The position numbers and the translations under genes are program-made. A stretch of DNA of 64,000 nucleotides from Streptomyces sp. HUAS ZL42 (GTDB taxonomy: Bacteria > Actinomycetota > Actinomycetes > Streptomycetales > Streptomycetaceae). The notes beneath the pieces are model-generated. The model was given only the letters and a program-made list of their open reading frames with translations. It was not told the DNA's origin and did not search any database. Below, piece after piece: positions 1 to 8,278 of the stretch (position 1 is the first letter of the stretch; each line of letters opens with the position of its first letter). The stretch is from positions 3,782,001-3,846,000 of the forward strand of contig NZ_CP160403.1 of assembly GCF_040782645.1 (NCBI RefSeq), written 5' to 3'.

Positions 1-536
1 TACTGCTCGCCGTAGCCGCGTACGTCGAAGGTGATGTTCGAGTCGTTCAGTTCGTCGTCCAGGGCGGCCTGTACGGCGTTCGCGCGCTGCCTGGACAGGA
101 CGTCGCCATGGGCCGCGGAACCGAGGTTGTCCGTGAAGCCGAAGACTCTGATTCGCGTTGCGTTCTGCTTCTTGATCTCATCGGCGATCGCGGAGATACG
201 GGCCTTCGACTCGGCGCTCAGCTTCGCGCTGTCCTTGCTGAAGAGGACCTCGGCCTGGAGGGCGAACTTGACGTCCGCGTTGGTGTCTTCGCGGCGTTCG
301 TCGCCGGACTGGTCCTCTACGACCTGCTTGATGTCGAGGACTTTGGGTTCGGCGAGGGTGGCGCCTTCGGGGAGCTTGAGGTCGGGGTCGTTGGGGTCGA
401 CCTTGACGGGGGCGGAGGCGGTGGGTTCGGTGCCTGGGGGGACGCTGGGGGTGTCGTCGGCGTGGGCTGTTGGGGTGCCGAGGAGACTCGTGGCGGCGAT
501 CACTGTGGTGGTGATGGCGAGGGCCATGCGGGTCAT
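1..536 (-). CDS. OmpA-domain exported protein (partial, C-terminus beyond window)
   Basis: The gene runs off the left edge, so about 178 residues are visible. Residues 1-26 are a Sec signal peptide ending in AHA before an acidic mature N-terminus. A Pro/Thr/Asp-rich linker follows, and from about residue 75 there is an OmpA/MotB-type domain with the hallmark FGFTDNLGS followed by LSRQRANAV. This fold normally binds peptidoglycan non-covalently. The ATG at 536 has a good Shine-Dalgarno (GGTGAGG); an in-frame GTG at 548 overlapping the upstream stop as GTGA is the alternative start. It is the last visible gene of the tad-type operon and may anchor the apparatus to the cell wall (inference). Confidence 0.85.
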   Translation of the reverse strand, partial: MTRMALAITTTVIAATSLLGTPTAHADDTPSVPPGTEPTASAPVKVDPNDPDLKLPEGATLAEPKVLDIKQVVEDQSGDERREDTNADVKFALQAEVLFSKDSAKLSAESKARISAIADEIKKQNATRIRVFGFTDNLGSAAHGDVLSRQRANAVQAALDDELNDSNITFDVRGYGEQ

Positions 537-544
537 CGCGTGCC

Positions 545-1123
545 TCACCCGGAAATCGTGATGGTGGCGGAAGCGAACATCGGCAGCTGGAAGGTCACTT
601 CGGTCGTGGCGGCGGGCGGTGAAGGGAATTGAATGAACACCGGGATGGACTCGCCGGACTTGACCGTCGAGATGCCCGTGGTGGTGAGGGGGCGCCCTTC
701 GGTGTCACGGAGGACGTAGTAACGCTTCTTCCCCTTTGAGTCCACCAAGGTGGCTCCACCGAAGGACCGCCCGTGTCGCAGCACCTCGGTCTCGTCACCG
801 CTCAACTGGGCGGGAATCGTGATCGATTTCCCCCCGTCGTTCTTCAATTCCCCGCTGACGGTGACGAATCCACCGTCGTCCCGCTGCACCGAGGTGATCT
901 GCAGCAGCAGGCCCGTGGGCCCCTTCAGCTCTGCCAGGGGCGTTTCCGACTGCCCCTCTTGAGCGCTCGGCTTGGACCCGGTCTTGGAAGCGGAGGCCGA
1001 GCTGTCCGGCTTCTTGTCGTCGTCCCCACCGCTGCTGCAGCCGGCCACTCCGAGGGCCAGACCGGTCGCGACTGTCAACGCGACCATCCCCCTGCGGGCC
1101 TTCGTAGTGAACCGAATGCTCAT
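545..1123 (-). CDS. Putative lipoprotein in tad-type locus
   Basis: A 192-residue protein with a basic N-terminus, a hydrophobic stretch and a lipobox (VAGC, Cys29), so it is probably lipid-anchored on the outer face of the membrane. After a Ser/Lys/Asp-rich spacer comes a beta-rich domain of about 120 residues with the look of the DUF4352-like or immunoglobulin-like domains of actinobacterial lipoproteins; I do not recognise a defined family. The ATG at 1123 was chosen because the lipobox then lies at the usual distance and AGAGG precedes it; in-frame codons extend to 1177 but would lengthen the signal peptide. It sits between the TadG-like gene and the OmpA-domain gene, which it overlaps or nearly abuts, so it is probably part of the same transcript. 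Confidence 0.75.
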   Translation of the reverse strand: MSIRFTTKARRGMVALTVATGLALGVAGCSSGGDDDKKPDSSASASKTGSKPSAQEGQSETPLAELKGPTGLLLQITSVQRDDGGFVTVSGELKNDGGKSITIPAQLSGDETEVLRHGRSFGGATLVDSKGKKRYYVLRDTEGRPLTTTGISTVKSGESIPVFIQFPSPPAATTEVTFQLPMFASATITISG

Positions 1124-1139
1124 GCCTCTGCTTCCTTCA

Positions 1140-1748
1140 TCACTCGTCGTTCGCTTGTCCGTCGGCCAGGTGGACATCGAAGAGATCCTCGGGCTTCGGC
1201 AGACGGGCAGGGTCGTCCGGGTCCAGGACCCAGTCTTCCTTGCAGGTGAGCTGGGGCAGCACGTCGTCGGCGACGTCAGCGCCTGGCAGTTCGAACGTGC
1301 AGAGCGGCTCGATCACGGCAATGGCGGAAGCATTCGCATACTTGTTCTCCGTGCCGGGCACGATGGAGTCTCCGACCGGCTTGTCGGTCTGGACGGAGAC
1401 CTCATAGCCCAGCAGCCCACGAGGCGCGCACTCTTCCACGTGGGCATCGTTTTGCCCGGCGAGCTGGTACGCGCGCCAGCACGACGGGTCAACGGGCACG
1501 TTGCCGTCGAAGATGTCCTGCCACTTGGCTGGATCGAGGACAGCGTCCAGCCATTTGCCCGCAAGCTGGTCCCGCGTGTCCTGAGCCGCCGCAAGCGCCG
1601 CCGCATCGGCTGCCGTCTGAGCGCCATTCCGATTCGCCGCAGCCTGGCCCACTGCGAGGTAAGCGAACGCGAGAAAGAGCAGACCCGCCACTACCGTGAT
1701 GTAGATGGGGAAGGCCTGCCCTGCGTCGCCGCACCTGCGAGAGATCAG
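1140..1748 (-). CDS. TadG-like pilus assembly protein with CTG start
   Basis: A 202-residue protein. The N-terminus carries GDAGQAFPIYITVVAG followed by a hydrophobic helix and AANRNGAQTAADAAALAAAQ, the pattern of TadE/TadG-like minor pseudopilins in which the sequence after the first Gly resembles a prepilin cleavage site. The remaining domain is extracytoplasmic and contains several Cys. No ATG, GTG or TTG lies in frame at the right place. A CTG at 1748-1746 overlaps the pilin stop as CTGA, the same geometry as ATGA couplings, and GAGG lies about 10 bases upstream. I therefore take CTG as the start. Role: accessory component of the Flp-type fibre or its assembly platform. Confidence 0.75.
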   Translation of the reverse strand: MISRRCGDAGQAFPIYITVVAGLLFLAFAYLAVGQAAANRNGAQTAADAAALAAAQDTRDQLAGKWLDAVLDPAKWQDIFDGNVPVDPSCWRAYQLAGQNDAHVEECAPRGLLGYEVSVQTDKPVGDSIVPGTENKYANASAIAVIEPLCTFELPGADVADDVLPQLTCKEDWVLDPDDPARLPKPEDLFDVHLADGQANDE

Positions 1749-1942
1749 CCGCCAGTGACCTCGCTGATCTTGTCGGTGATGGCGTTGTAAATCGTCTGCC
1801 CGATGTCCGTCCCCGTAATCGCCAACACAATCGCCACAACCACCGCGATGATCCCCAGGTACTCCACCGCCGTCTGCCCCTCGTCCCCCCGCGCGGCGCG
1901 AGCCCGGACGTACGCGACTGTGTTGTTGATCCAGTTGCCCAT
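1745..1942 (-). CDS. flp: Flp-family type IVb prepilin
   Basis: A 65-residue protein with the type IVb pilin layout: a short charged leader (to RGDEG), then QTAVEYLGIIAVVVAIVLAI, giving the G/QTAVEY prepilin-peptidase site with Glu at mature position 5, and one hydrophobic helix. Prepilin peptidase would cleave after the Gly. ATG 1942 is preceded by GAGGGGAAC. This would be the main structural subunit of the Tad fibre. No prepilin peptidase gene (TadV/CpaA) is visible in this window. A 112-base gap separates it from the response-regulator gene, unlike the tight spacing elsewhere in the locus, so it may have its own promoter or a processing site. Confidence 0.9.
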   Translation of the reverse strand: MGNWINNTVAYVRARAARGDEGQTAVEYLGIIAVVVAIVLAITGTDIGQTIYNAITDKISEVTGG

Positions 1943-2010
1943 CGTGTTCCCCTCGGCTTGTCGCGTTACCGGCCCCGGGACCGTACGTCGGGACCTGCCC
2001 GCCGGCCAAG

Positions 2011-2035
2011 GGGCCCAGGACCCAATTCCGGGCCC
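2011..2035. promoter_or_regulatory. Hairpin between response regulator and pilin genes
   Basis: GGGCCC and GGGCCC flank 13 bases and can pair as an inverted repeat. It lies in the only sizeable gap in the lower tad operon, upstream of the flp pilin. It could be a processing or partial-termination site that lets the pilin be made in excess of the membrane machinery (inference). Confidence 0.3.
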
Positions 2036-2054
2036 AAACACGGCTCATCGCAGC

Positions 2055-2870
2055 TCACCCCAGTCCCAGCCACTTGGCGGTGGCCTCGGTGCGGCTGGTG
2101 CTGTGGAGTTTGGCGAAGATGCGGTTGATGTGATTCTTGACCGTCTTCTCGCTGATGAAGCATGTGGCGGCGATCTGCTGGTTGTTCATGCCCGATGCGA
2201 TGAGGTCCATGATCTCCGCCTCCCTCGCGCTGAGTTGGGAATGCGACCGATACGACTGTCCCACACCCGATTGCATTTGCGAAAGGTTTTCTGGAGAAGT
2301 TGTGTGAGTCGCAGTTGTTGCCGCAGGCAGAGCGTGTGCAATCGCACTCACACCTCGACTCCGCGTCGCACGTAACCGTGTCAGCAGCGTGCCCGCCGCC
2401 GTCGCCGTGAAGTGTGGCCTGCCCGCCCTGATGTCCCGTACGGCGGTGACCAGTTCGTCGGTCGTGAACTCGCCGTGGACCAGGTAGCCGTCGGCTCCTC
2501 GGCGCAGCGCCTCCTCCACGATCTCCGACTCCCGGCTGTACGTCAGCATCATGACGGGGGCGATCCGCACCAGGTGCGGGAGCGCCGAGATGCCGTCCAC
2601 GCCGGGCATGCGGACATCCAGGAGCACGACGTCGGGACGGTGGCGGTGGGCGGCCTCGATCGCCTCGCGGCCGTCCGCCGCCTCCGCCACGACCGTGATG
2701 TCCGGACGGCCGGAGAGCAGGGCGGTGAGGCCCGCGCGGACCACCGGGTTGTCGTCTGCCACGATCACCTGCAGGGGCGAGGCCGAAGCGACATCCTCGA
2801 ACGGGTTCTGCGGAAAATCCTGCGGCTGCGAGGGCCGGTGAGCGCCGCCAGTTGTGCGTTGGTGTTGCAT
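2055..2870 (-). CDS. NarL/LuxR-family response regulator of the tad locus
   Basis: A 271-residue two-component response regulator. The receiver domain (about residues 33-150) starts VIVADDNPVVRAGL and has the phospho-acceptor Asp85 in LLDVRMPG. A linker of about 50 residues follows, then a LuxR-type helix-turn-helix (LSAREAEIMDLIASG ... SEKTVKNHINRIFAKL, about 205-265). ATG 2870 overlaps the kinase stop (TGATG), so the pair is translationally coupled and presumably cognate. The position inside the tad cluster between tadC and the pilin suggests it controls this operon or its pilin. The receiver-HTH linker, with many Thr/Ala, is unusually long for NarL proteins. Confidence 0.92.
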   Translation of the reverse strand: MQHQRTTGGAHRPSQPQDFPQNPFEDVASASPLQVIVADDNPVVRAGLTALLSGRPDITVVAEAADGREAIEAAHRHRPDVVLLDVRMPGVDGISALPHLVRIAPVMMLTYSRESEIVEEALRRGADGYLVHGEFTTDELVTAVRDIRAGRPHFTATAAGTLLTRLRATRSRGVSAIAHALPAATTATHTTSPENLSQMQSGVGQSYRSHSQLSAREAEIMDLIASGMNNQQIAATCFISEKTVKNHINRIFAKLHSTSRTEATAKWLGLG

Positions 2871-4318
2871 CAGGCGGCCTCCTCTCCTGATGTGGGGGGT
2901 GTGCTGCGAAGTGGCGACAGGGTTGCCAGCGGGAGTTCCAGGCTGACCTCCGTGCCGCGGGTGTGGGCGCCGGGGCCGATGCTGATCCGGGCTCCTACGG
3001 ACGCGGCCCGCTCGACCATGCCGACCAGGCCGAAGTGGCCTGCCCTGCGGAGGTGGTCGAGGGTGGTGCCGTGGGGCAGGCCGCGGCCGTCGTCGTACAC
3101 GCTGATGCGGAGGTAGCCGTCTTCGACGCCTGCTCTTACGTCCACCCTGGTCGGGGACGCGTGGCGGTGGGCGTTTTCCAGGGCCTCCCCGGTGATCGTG
3201 AGGAGTTGGCGGGCCACGGCGGGTGGCATGACGGGCGCTGCCTGCTCGCCGGTGGGGTGATATGTCGCCGGTACGCCCGTCCGGGTGCTGAAGTGCCGTG
3301 TACGGGCGGACAGTTCGGCCAGCACGTCCGTACCGTCGGGCTCCCTGCGCAGGTCCGCCAGGAGTTCGCGGGACTCGGCGGCGGCCCGGCGGGCCGAGCG
3401 GGCCACCAGTTCCGCCTGTTTCCTGAGCAGTGCCGGGTCCGTGCCGCTCCTGGCCGCCGAGTTCGCCAGGCCCTCCGCCGCCAGGGCCACTCCGTACAGG
3501 GTCTTGGCCACCGTGTCGTGCATCTCGCGGGCCAGGCGGGCGCGTTCGGCGCTCACCGCCTCCGTCGCCGCCAGGCGGGCCCTCACCTCCGCCAGGGCCC
3601 GGGTGGCGGTGCCGAAGCGGAGAAGCAGGCCGCGCAGGCTCGAGCCGACGGCGCCCGTGATGACGCAGAAGCCGGGGAGGAGCAGGGTCTCGGCGGGGGC
3701 GGCGTGCAGGTCCTTCGTCGTGGCGTGGACGAGGAGCAGGATCAGGGACTGGAGGGAGGCGAAGCAGGCCGCTCCTCGCCAGCTGTAGGCGATGCCGGCG
3801 AGGAGGGGCGTGCAGACGCTGACGTAGGCGAGGGTGGTGTCCGGGCCTGCGGAGACGAGGAGGAGGGAGCCGAAGAGGGTGTCCGCGGCGAGGAGGGTGG
3901 GATGGCGGAGGAGGAGGGGGCCGAAGCGTTCCCAGTCCCTGAAGAGGGCGTAGGAGGCCATGAAGGTGACGATCACGGCTGCGCTGATCAGGCGGGTGCC
4001 GAGGCCTGGGGAGGCGTTGAGGAGGGCGGCGGGGGCGGCGAGGGCGATCATGGCGAGGCGGAAGCCGAATACCTGGCGGCACATGGCTTGGAGGGCGTTG
4101 ACCTGGAGGGACAGTGCTGGTGCGTGGGGGTGCATCCGGCCTTCGGCCGGGTTTGGGTTCCCACCCGCACCACCCGTGCAGCTTTCGTCGTCGGGTGTGG
4201 GTGGCCCCTGTGGGGCGCCCTCGCCGTCGGCGGCCGCGCGTCCGTTCACCGCCGTGAGGTCCGGCGTCTGCGTGCGGAGCCCACGGAGTCCCCCACAGCC
4301 CTGCTTCGTCCTCGTCAT
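2870..4318 (-). CDS. Sensor histidine kinase (HisKA_3/NarX type)
   Basis: A 482-residue protein. An N-terminal cytoplasmic tail of about 75 residues rich in Pro/Gly is followed by roughly five or six hydrophobic segments (about 80-235), then the HisKA_3 dimerisation region with the phospho-acceptor His267 in REMHDTVAKTLYG. The C-terminal ATPase domain shows the N box (ITGEALENAHRHA), the DDGRGLP motif and GHFGLVGMVERA. No extracytoplasmic sensor domain of any size is present, so the signal is probably read within the membrane. The start is ATG 4318, 12 bases after the tadC stop, with GGGGGAGGGGAA as ribosome site. It partners the downstream regulator. Confidence 0.92.
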   Translation of the reverse strand: MTRTKQGCGGLRGLRTQTPDLTAVNGRAAADGEGAPQGPPTPDDESCTGGAGGNPNPAEGRMHPHAPALSLQVNALQAMCRQVFGFRLAMIALAAPAALLNASPGLGTRLISAAVIVTFMASYALFRDWERFGPLLLRHPTLLAADTLFGSLLLVSAGPDTTLAYVSVCTPLLAGIAYSWRGAACFASLQSLILLLVHATTKDLHAAPAETLLLPGFCVITGAVGSSLRGLLLRFGTATRALAEVRARLAATEAVSAERARLAREMHDTVAKTLYGVALAAEGLANSAARSGTDPALLRKQAELVARSARRAAAESRELLADLRREPDGTDVLAELSARTRHFSTRTGVPATYHPTGEQAAPVMPPAVARQLLTITGEALENAHRHASPTRVDVRAGVEDGYLRISVYDDGRGLPHGTTLDHLRRAGHFGLVGMVERAASVGARISIGPGAHTRGTEVSLELPLATLSPLRSTPPTSGEEAA

Positions 4319-4330
4319 TTCCCCTCCCCC

Positions 4331-5227
4331 CTACTTCCCCGTGATCGACCCGAAGTCCGTACCCGACCCCAGCAGCAGCCCCGCCCCCAGCAGCAGCATC
4401 GTCGCCGGGACCATGAACGTCGTGATCATCAGCGTCGCCTTGGGGACCGCCCGTGCCGCCTTGCGGCGGGCGTTCTGCGCGTCCGTGCGGCGCATGTCCT
4501 TGGCGATGGCCACGAGCGTGTCGACGATCGGCGCGCCGAGTTCCTCGCCCTGCTGCAGTGCCGTGACGAACATGGCGACCTGCTCGGAGTCGTTGCGGCG
4601 GCGGAGTTCGGCGAAGGCCTGGCGGCGGCTCACGCCGAGGTCCATCTGGCGGAGCGTGATGCGGATCTCGTCCGCCCACGGGCCCTCGTAGCGCGAGGCC
4701 ACCCGGTCCAGGGCCTGGCGGAAGCCGAGGCCCGCGCTCACCACCACCGCCAGCACGTCCAGGAAGTCCGGGAGCGTCCGCTCGATGACGTCCCTGCGGA
4801 CCCGGATCGCCGACCAGATGCCGACCTCCGTCCAGAACGCGCCGAAGGCCAGCAGCAGCAAGGCCACGAGAATGTCGCCGCGGAGCAGGAAGACCAGGGC
4901 GCCCACTCCGCCCAGCGCCCCGTAGACCGCCCGCCTGGCCGCATAGCGGTCGATCGTGAGGCCGCCCGGGTTGCCCGCCAGGTCGATCTTGCGGCGGTAC
5001 TTGGCCACCTGCTTGGGGCCCATCAGGCGCAGGACCGCCGGGGCGTACCGCATGCCCATGCGGTCGATGAGCGAGTCGACCGCGCCCGTCCGGGTGGCGC
5101 CCACCTCCAGCGCGAGGGCCAGGTCCGTAGGCAGCTTCGCGTCCGCCCGGTACATGCGGATGCCGGCGAAGACGCCCCACACGCTCAGGCCCATGACGAG
5201 CGCCAGGAGGAATCCCAGGAGTTCCAT
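4331..5227 (-). CDS. tadC: TadC-like inner membrane platform protein (T2SSF)
   Basis: A 298-residue member of the type II secretion F / TadC family. There is one N-terminal membrane helix, a pair of helices around 100-140, the T2SSF domain (about 150-270, with TLPDFLDVLAVVVSAGLGF and the LGVSRRQAFAELRRR and QQGEELGAPI elements), and a C-terminal hydrophobic segment. With TadB it should form the membrane platform on which the CpaF/TadA ATPase acts. It lies 14 bases after tadB. The final residues GTDFGSITGK are unexceptional. Confidence 0.92.
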   Translation of the reverse strand: MELLGFLLALVMGLSVWGVFAGIRMYRADAKLPTDLALALEVGATRTGAVDSLIDRMGMRYAPAVLRLMGPKQVAKYRRKIDLAGNPGGLTIDRYAARRAVYGALGGVGALVFLLRGDILVALLLLAFGAFWTEVGIWSAIRVRRDVIERTLPDFLDVLAVVVSAGLGFRQALDRVASRYEGPWADEIRITLRQMDLGVSRRQAFAELRRRNDSEQVAMFVTALQQGEELGAPIVDTLVAIAKDMRRTDAQNARRKAARAVPKATLMITTFMVPATMLLLGAGLLLGSGTDFGSITGK

Positions 5228-5241
5228 CGTCGCCGCCCTCC

Positions 5242-6186
5242 TCAGACGTCGATCCGCGACAGGCGGCGGATGAGGACGAAGCCGACCGTGTAGAGCGCGA
5301 AGGCGATGATGACCGCCCCCTGGCCCAGCGGAGAGCCCGTCATGCGGTCAAGCGCGCCGTCCTTGACGCCGTTCATCAGGAACAGGGAGCCCACGCCCAT
5401 GACCGGCACTGCGTACGACGTCATGCTGACCTGGGACAGCTGGGTGCGGATCTCGCGTCGGGTCTCCTTGCGTTCCTCCAGCGTCTCCGTGAGGTTGCGC
5501 AGGGCCCCGACGACCTGGCCGCCCGCCCGGTTCGACAGCACCAAGGTGGTGACCAGGACCACCAGTTCGCGTGAGGGCAGACGGTCCGCCATCTCGCCCA
5601 GCGCGTCCTCGATGGACTGGCCGACCGTCAACTGCTGGGTCACTTTGGCGAGTTCCTCGCCCGCAGGGGCCTCCAGCTCCTCCGCCGCTATGCCGATCGC
5701 CGTGCGCAGGGCGAGCCCGGCCTGGGTGGCGTTGGCCAGGATGCGGGCCAGTTCGGGGAGTTGGTTGATGAACCGCTCGATGCGTTTCTGGCGCTGCCAG
5801 GTGAGGAACTGCAGCGCCGCCCAGATGCCGAGGAGTCCGGCGATGGGGCCGAAGAAGGGGGCCAGGGTCGCCTGGCCGATCAGCCACAGGCCGGCCACCG
5901 TCGCCAGCATGTAGGCGAAGAACTCGCCCGGTGTCACGTCCAGGCCCGTCGCCGCCAGCTTCAGCTCGAGTTTCGTGCCCAGTGCCGTGCGGCGCAGCCG
6001 GCGGTCCAGGTTGCGGAAGCGGCGTCGGCGGCCGGTGACCGGGACCTGGCCGGTGTACGTCAGCCGCTCCACGAGCGCCGCCCGCTGGGCCCTGCCGCGG
6101 GCGTAGGTCTGCACTCCGGCGACGGCGAGGGCACAGGTCAGCAGTGTGATGCCGGTGGTGAGGGTGATCAGGGTCTGGAGGTCCAT
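5242..6186 (-). CDS. tadB: TadB-like inner membrane platform protein (T2SSF)
   Basis: A 314-residue protein with an N-terminal membrane helix, a basic cytoplasmic region, two helices around 95-130, a T2SSF domain (QLPELARILANATQAGLALRTAI, then EELAKVTQQLTVGQ and NRAGGQVVGALRNLTETLEERKE) and C-terminal membrane helices. It is the usual partner of TadC and lies immediately after the ATPase gene with a 13-base gap. The start is ATG 6186. Confidence 0.92.
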   Translation of the reverse strand: MDLQTLITLTTGITLLTCALAVAGVQTYARGRAQRAALVERLTYTGQVPVTGRRRRFRNLDRRLRRTALGTKLELKLAATGLDVTPGEFFAYMLATVAGLWLIGQATLAPFFGPIAGLLGIWAALQFLTWQRQKRIERFINQLPELARILANATQAGLALRTAIGIAAEELEAPAGEELAKVTQQLTVGQSIEDALGEMADRLPSRELVVLVTTLVLSNRAGGQVVGALRNLTETLEERKETRREIRTQLSQVSMTSYAVPVMGVGSLFLMNGVKDGALDRMTGSPLGQGAVIIAFALYTVGFVLIRRLSRIDV

Positions 6187-6199
6187 GGGGGTGTCCTGC

Positions 6200-7537
6200 C
6201 TACCTGGCTTCTCGGGTGGCCAGTTCGAGGGGGCTCTGGGCGACGCCGAAGGCCTGGGGGATCGGCTGGCTCGCCATGTAGAGGCGGTCCGCCGCGCGGC
6301 GCGGGAGGGGGTAGTGGCCGAAGGTGCCGTGGACGCGGCCGTCGGGGGTCATGGGTTGCGCGTGGAAGCGGGCCACCGTCGCGAGGCGGTAGGGCTCTCC
6401 GCCGTGGCTGTCGAGGACCGCGATCTCGGTGACCCGGCGTGCGCCGTCGGCGAAGCGGGTGAGCTGGACGATGACGTCGACGGCGCTGTTGATCTGGTCG
6501 TGCAGCGCGACGAAGGGCACCTCCACGTCGGACATCGACGCCAGGGTCTGCAGGCGCATCAGCGCGTCCTCGGCGCTGTTGGCGTGGACGGTGGCGAGGG
6601 AGCCGTCGTGGCCCGTGGACATCGCCTGGAGCATGTCGAGGGATTCTCCGCCGCGGACCTCACCGACGACGATGCGGTCCGGGCGCATGCGGAGGGAGTT
6701 GCGGACGAGGTCGCGGATGGTCACCTCACCCTGGCCCTCGACGTTCGGGGGCCGGGACTCCAGGCGGATCACGTGTGCCTGCTGGAGCTGGAGTTCGGCG
6801 GAGTCCTCGATGGTGATGATGCGTTCGCCGTCGGGGATCAGACCGGACAGGGCGTTCAGCAGTGTCGTCTTCCCCGTGCCCGTGGCGCCCGAGACGATGA
6901 CGTTGAACTTCGCCTGCACCAGGCCCGCGAGGAGCAGCAGCATGTGCTCGTCCAGCGAGCCGAAGCCGATCAGTTCGTGGAGCGTGAAGGAGCGCGGGAA
7001 GCGGCGGATCGTGAGCGTGGCGCCGGTGAGGGACAGCGGCGGGATGATGACGTTGACGCGTTCACCGGAGGGGAGGCGGGCGTCGACCATGGGGTTCGAC
7101 TCGTCCACGCGGCGGTTGACGGTGGAGACGATGCGTTCGATCGTCTGCATCAGCTGGTCGTTCGAGGCGAACCGGAGCGGCAGTTGCTCCACGCGGCCCG
7201 CCCGCTCCACGAAGATCGCGTCCGGGCCGTTCACCATGATCTCGGTGATCGACGCGTCCTCCAGCAGGGGTTCCAGGATGCCGAGGCCCAAGGCCTCGTC
7301 GACCACCCGGCGAATCAGCTGCGACCGTTCGACCGTGGACAGGACCGGGCCCTCGCGGCTGATGATGTGCCCGAGCACCCGCTCCAGCCGCGCCCGGCGT
7401 TCGGCGGCGGCCAGCACGCTCATCTCCGCGAGGTCGATCTCCTCGAGGAGCTTGGCGCGGTACGAGGCGACCAGGTGGCCGTCCTCGCCCCGGCTGCCGT
7501 TCTCCTCGGGGGAGTTGATGCGAGACCGCAGACTCAT
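6200..7537 (-). CDS. tadA: CpaF/TadA-type secretion ATPase
   Basis: A 445-residue cytoplasmic hexameric ATPase of the GspE/VirB11 superfamily that powers Flp pilus assembly. Visible motifs are Walker A GATGTGKTT (Lys223), the Asp box (IITIEDSAELQL), RMRPDRIVVGEVRG as Walker B region and the His box (STGHDGSLATVHANS). The N-terminal domain (about 50-190) has the ITEIMVNGPDAIFVE signature of the CpaF group. ATG 7537 was chosen over upstream in-frame codons because it opens the conserved MSLRSR N-terminus and lies 11 bases after the TadE stop with GAGGTGCCC before it. Confidence 0.95.
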   Translation of the reverse strand: MSLRSRINSPEENGSRGEDGHLVASYRAKLLEEIDLAEMSVLAAAERRARLERVLGHIISREGPVLSTVERSQLIRRVVDEALGLGILEPLLEDASITEIMVNGPDAIFVERAGRVEQLPLRFASNDQLMQTIERIVSTVNRRVDESNPMVDARLPSGERVNVIIPPLSLTGATLTIRRFPRSFTLHELIGFGSLDEHMLLLLAGLVQAKFNVIVSGATGTGKTTLLNALSGLIPDGERIITIEDSAELQLQQAHVIRLESRPPNVEGQGEVTIRDLVRNSLRMRPDRIVVGEVRGGESLDMLQAMSTGHDGSLATVHANSAEDALMRLQTLASMSDVEVPFVALHDQINSAVDVIVQLTRFADGARRVTEIAVLDSHGGEPYRLATVARFHAQPMTPDGRVHGTFGHYPLPRRAADRLYMASQPIPQAFGVAQSPLELATREAR

Positions 7538-7548
7538 GGGCACCTCGT

Positions 7549-7899
7549 TCAGTGGTCGAGCGGCATGGTGGCGGTCTTCTGGGCAGGGTCGAAGTCCCAG
7601 CCGGGGACGATCGACGGGATCTGGACCGTGGCGGTGACGGTGACCTCGTCGCCGCCACGCGCTTCGGAACAGCCGACGTCCAGCCAGTCGCTGATCGCGT
7701 TCACGCATCCGTCCTGGGCGCTCTTGTCGAGCGAGGCGGCCCGCGCCCCGGCCCTGGCCGCGGTACCGGCCTGCTGGGAGGCGTACGCGATCAGCCCGAT
7801 CTGTACGCCCGCCATCGCGACGAGGATCAGGATCGGGATGAACCCGAGGTATTCGAGGGCGACCTGACCGCGGTCGCCGCCTTTGCGGTCGTACGACAT
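7549..7899 (-). CDS. tadE: TadE-like pseudopilin
   Basis: A 116-residue TadE-family protein. DRGQVALEYLGFIPILILVAMAGVQ gives a prepilin-like Gly/Gln site with Glu at mature +5 and one transmembrane helix. The rest is a short extracytoplasmic domain with two Cys (positions about 64 and 77) that could pair. It starts one base after the stop of the next upstream TadE gene and precedes the ATPase gene by 11 bases. Confidence 0.88.
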   Translation of the reverse strand: MSYDRKGGDRGQVALEYLGFIPILILVAMAGVQIGLIAYASQQAGTAARAGARAASLDKSAQDGCVNAISDWLDVGCSEARGGDEVTVTATVQIPSIVPGWDFDPAQKTATMPLDH

Positions 7900-7900
7900 C

Positions 7901-8278
7901 TCAGTCCGTCTCCTCCTCGACCGCGCCCGCGTCGCCGTGCACGGTGAACGGGAAAGCGACCGCCCCCGGGAAGAGGACGGGGACCTTGAGGGAGACCGAC
8001 GACCTCACATAGCCGCCACCCGTGGTGCAGGTCACCTTGGCGCCCCCCTCCCACGCGCCGGACAGCTTGTCGAGCCCGGCCTGCTCGCACGCCGCCTGGC
8101 GGGCGCCCGGCGCCGCCGCCGTCCCCGCCCGCACCGCCTCGTCGGCAGCATTCCCCGCGAGGGTGAACGTGTATCCCACCAGCACGAACTGCCACACCAG
8201 GACCAGTGTCACGAGGATCGCCGGGATCATGCCCAGGAACTCGATCGTGACCTGGCCGCGGTCCCCCCGCGCCCTCAC
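7901..8278 (-). CDS. Second TadE-like pseudopilin (GTG start)
   Basis: A 125-residue TadE/TadE-like protein with RGDRGQVTIEFLGMIPAILVTLVLVW at the N-terminus (Gly/Gln cleavage site, Glu at +5, one membrane helix), then AGNAADEAVRAGTAAAPG and an extracytoplasmic tail with two Cys. GTG 8278 overlaps the cpaE stop as GTGA. A longer reading frame runs upstream, but it lies inside cpaE and has no start with a ribosome site. The two adjacent TadE genes are probably an ancient duplication. Confidence 0.85.
   Translation of the reverse strand: MRARGDRGQVTIEFLGMIPAILVTLVLVWQFVLVGYTFTLAGNAADEAVRAGTAAAPGARQAACEQAGLDKLSGAWEGGAKVTCTTGGGYVRSSVSLKVPVLFPGAVAFPFTVHGDAGAVEEETD

Noticed and set aside
2055..5180. 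A single 1041-residue open frame on the minus strand
   Set aside because: Only its last 271 codons (response regulator) are real. The rest is an Arg/Pro/Gly-rich shadow frame across the kinase and tadC genes, typical of very GC-rich DNA.
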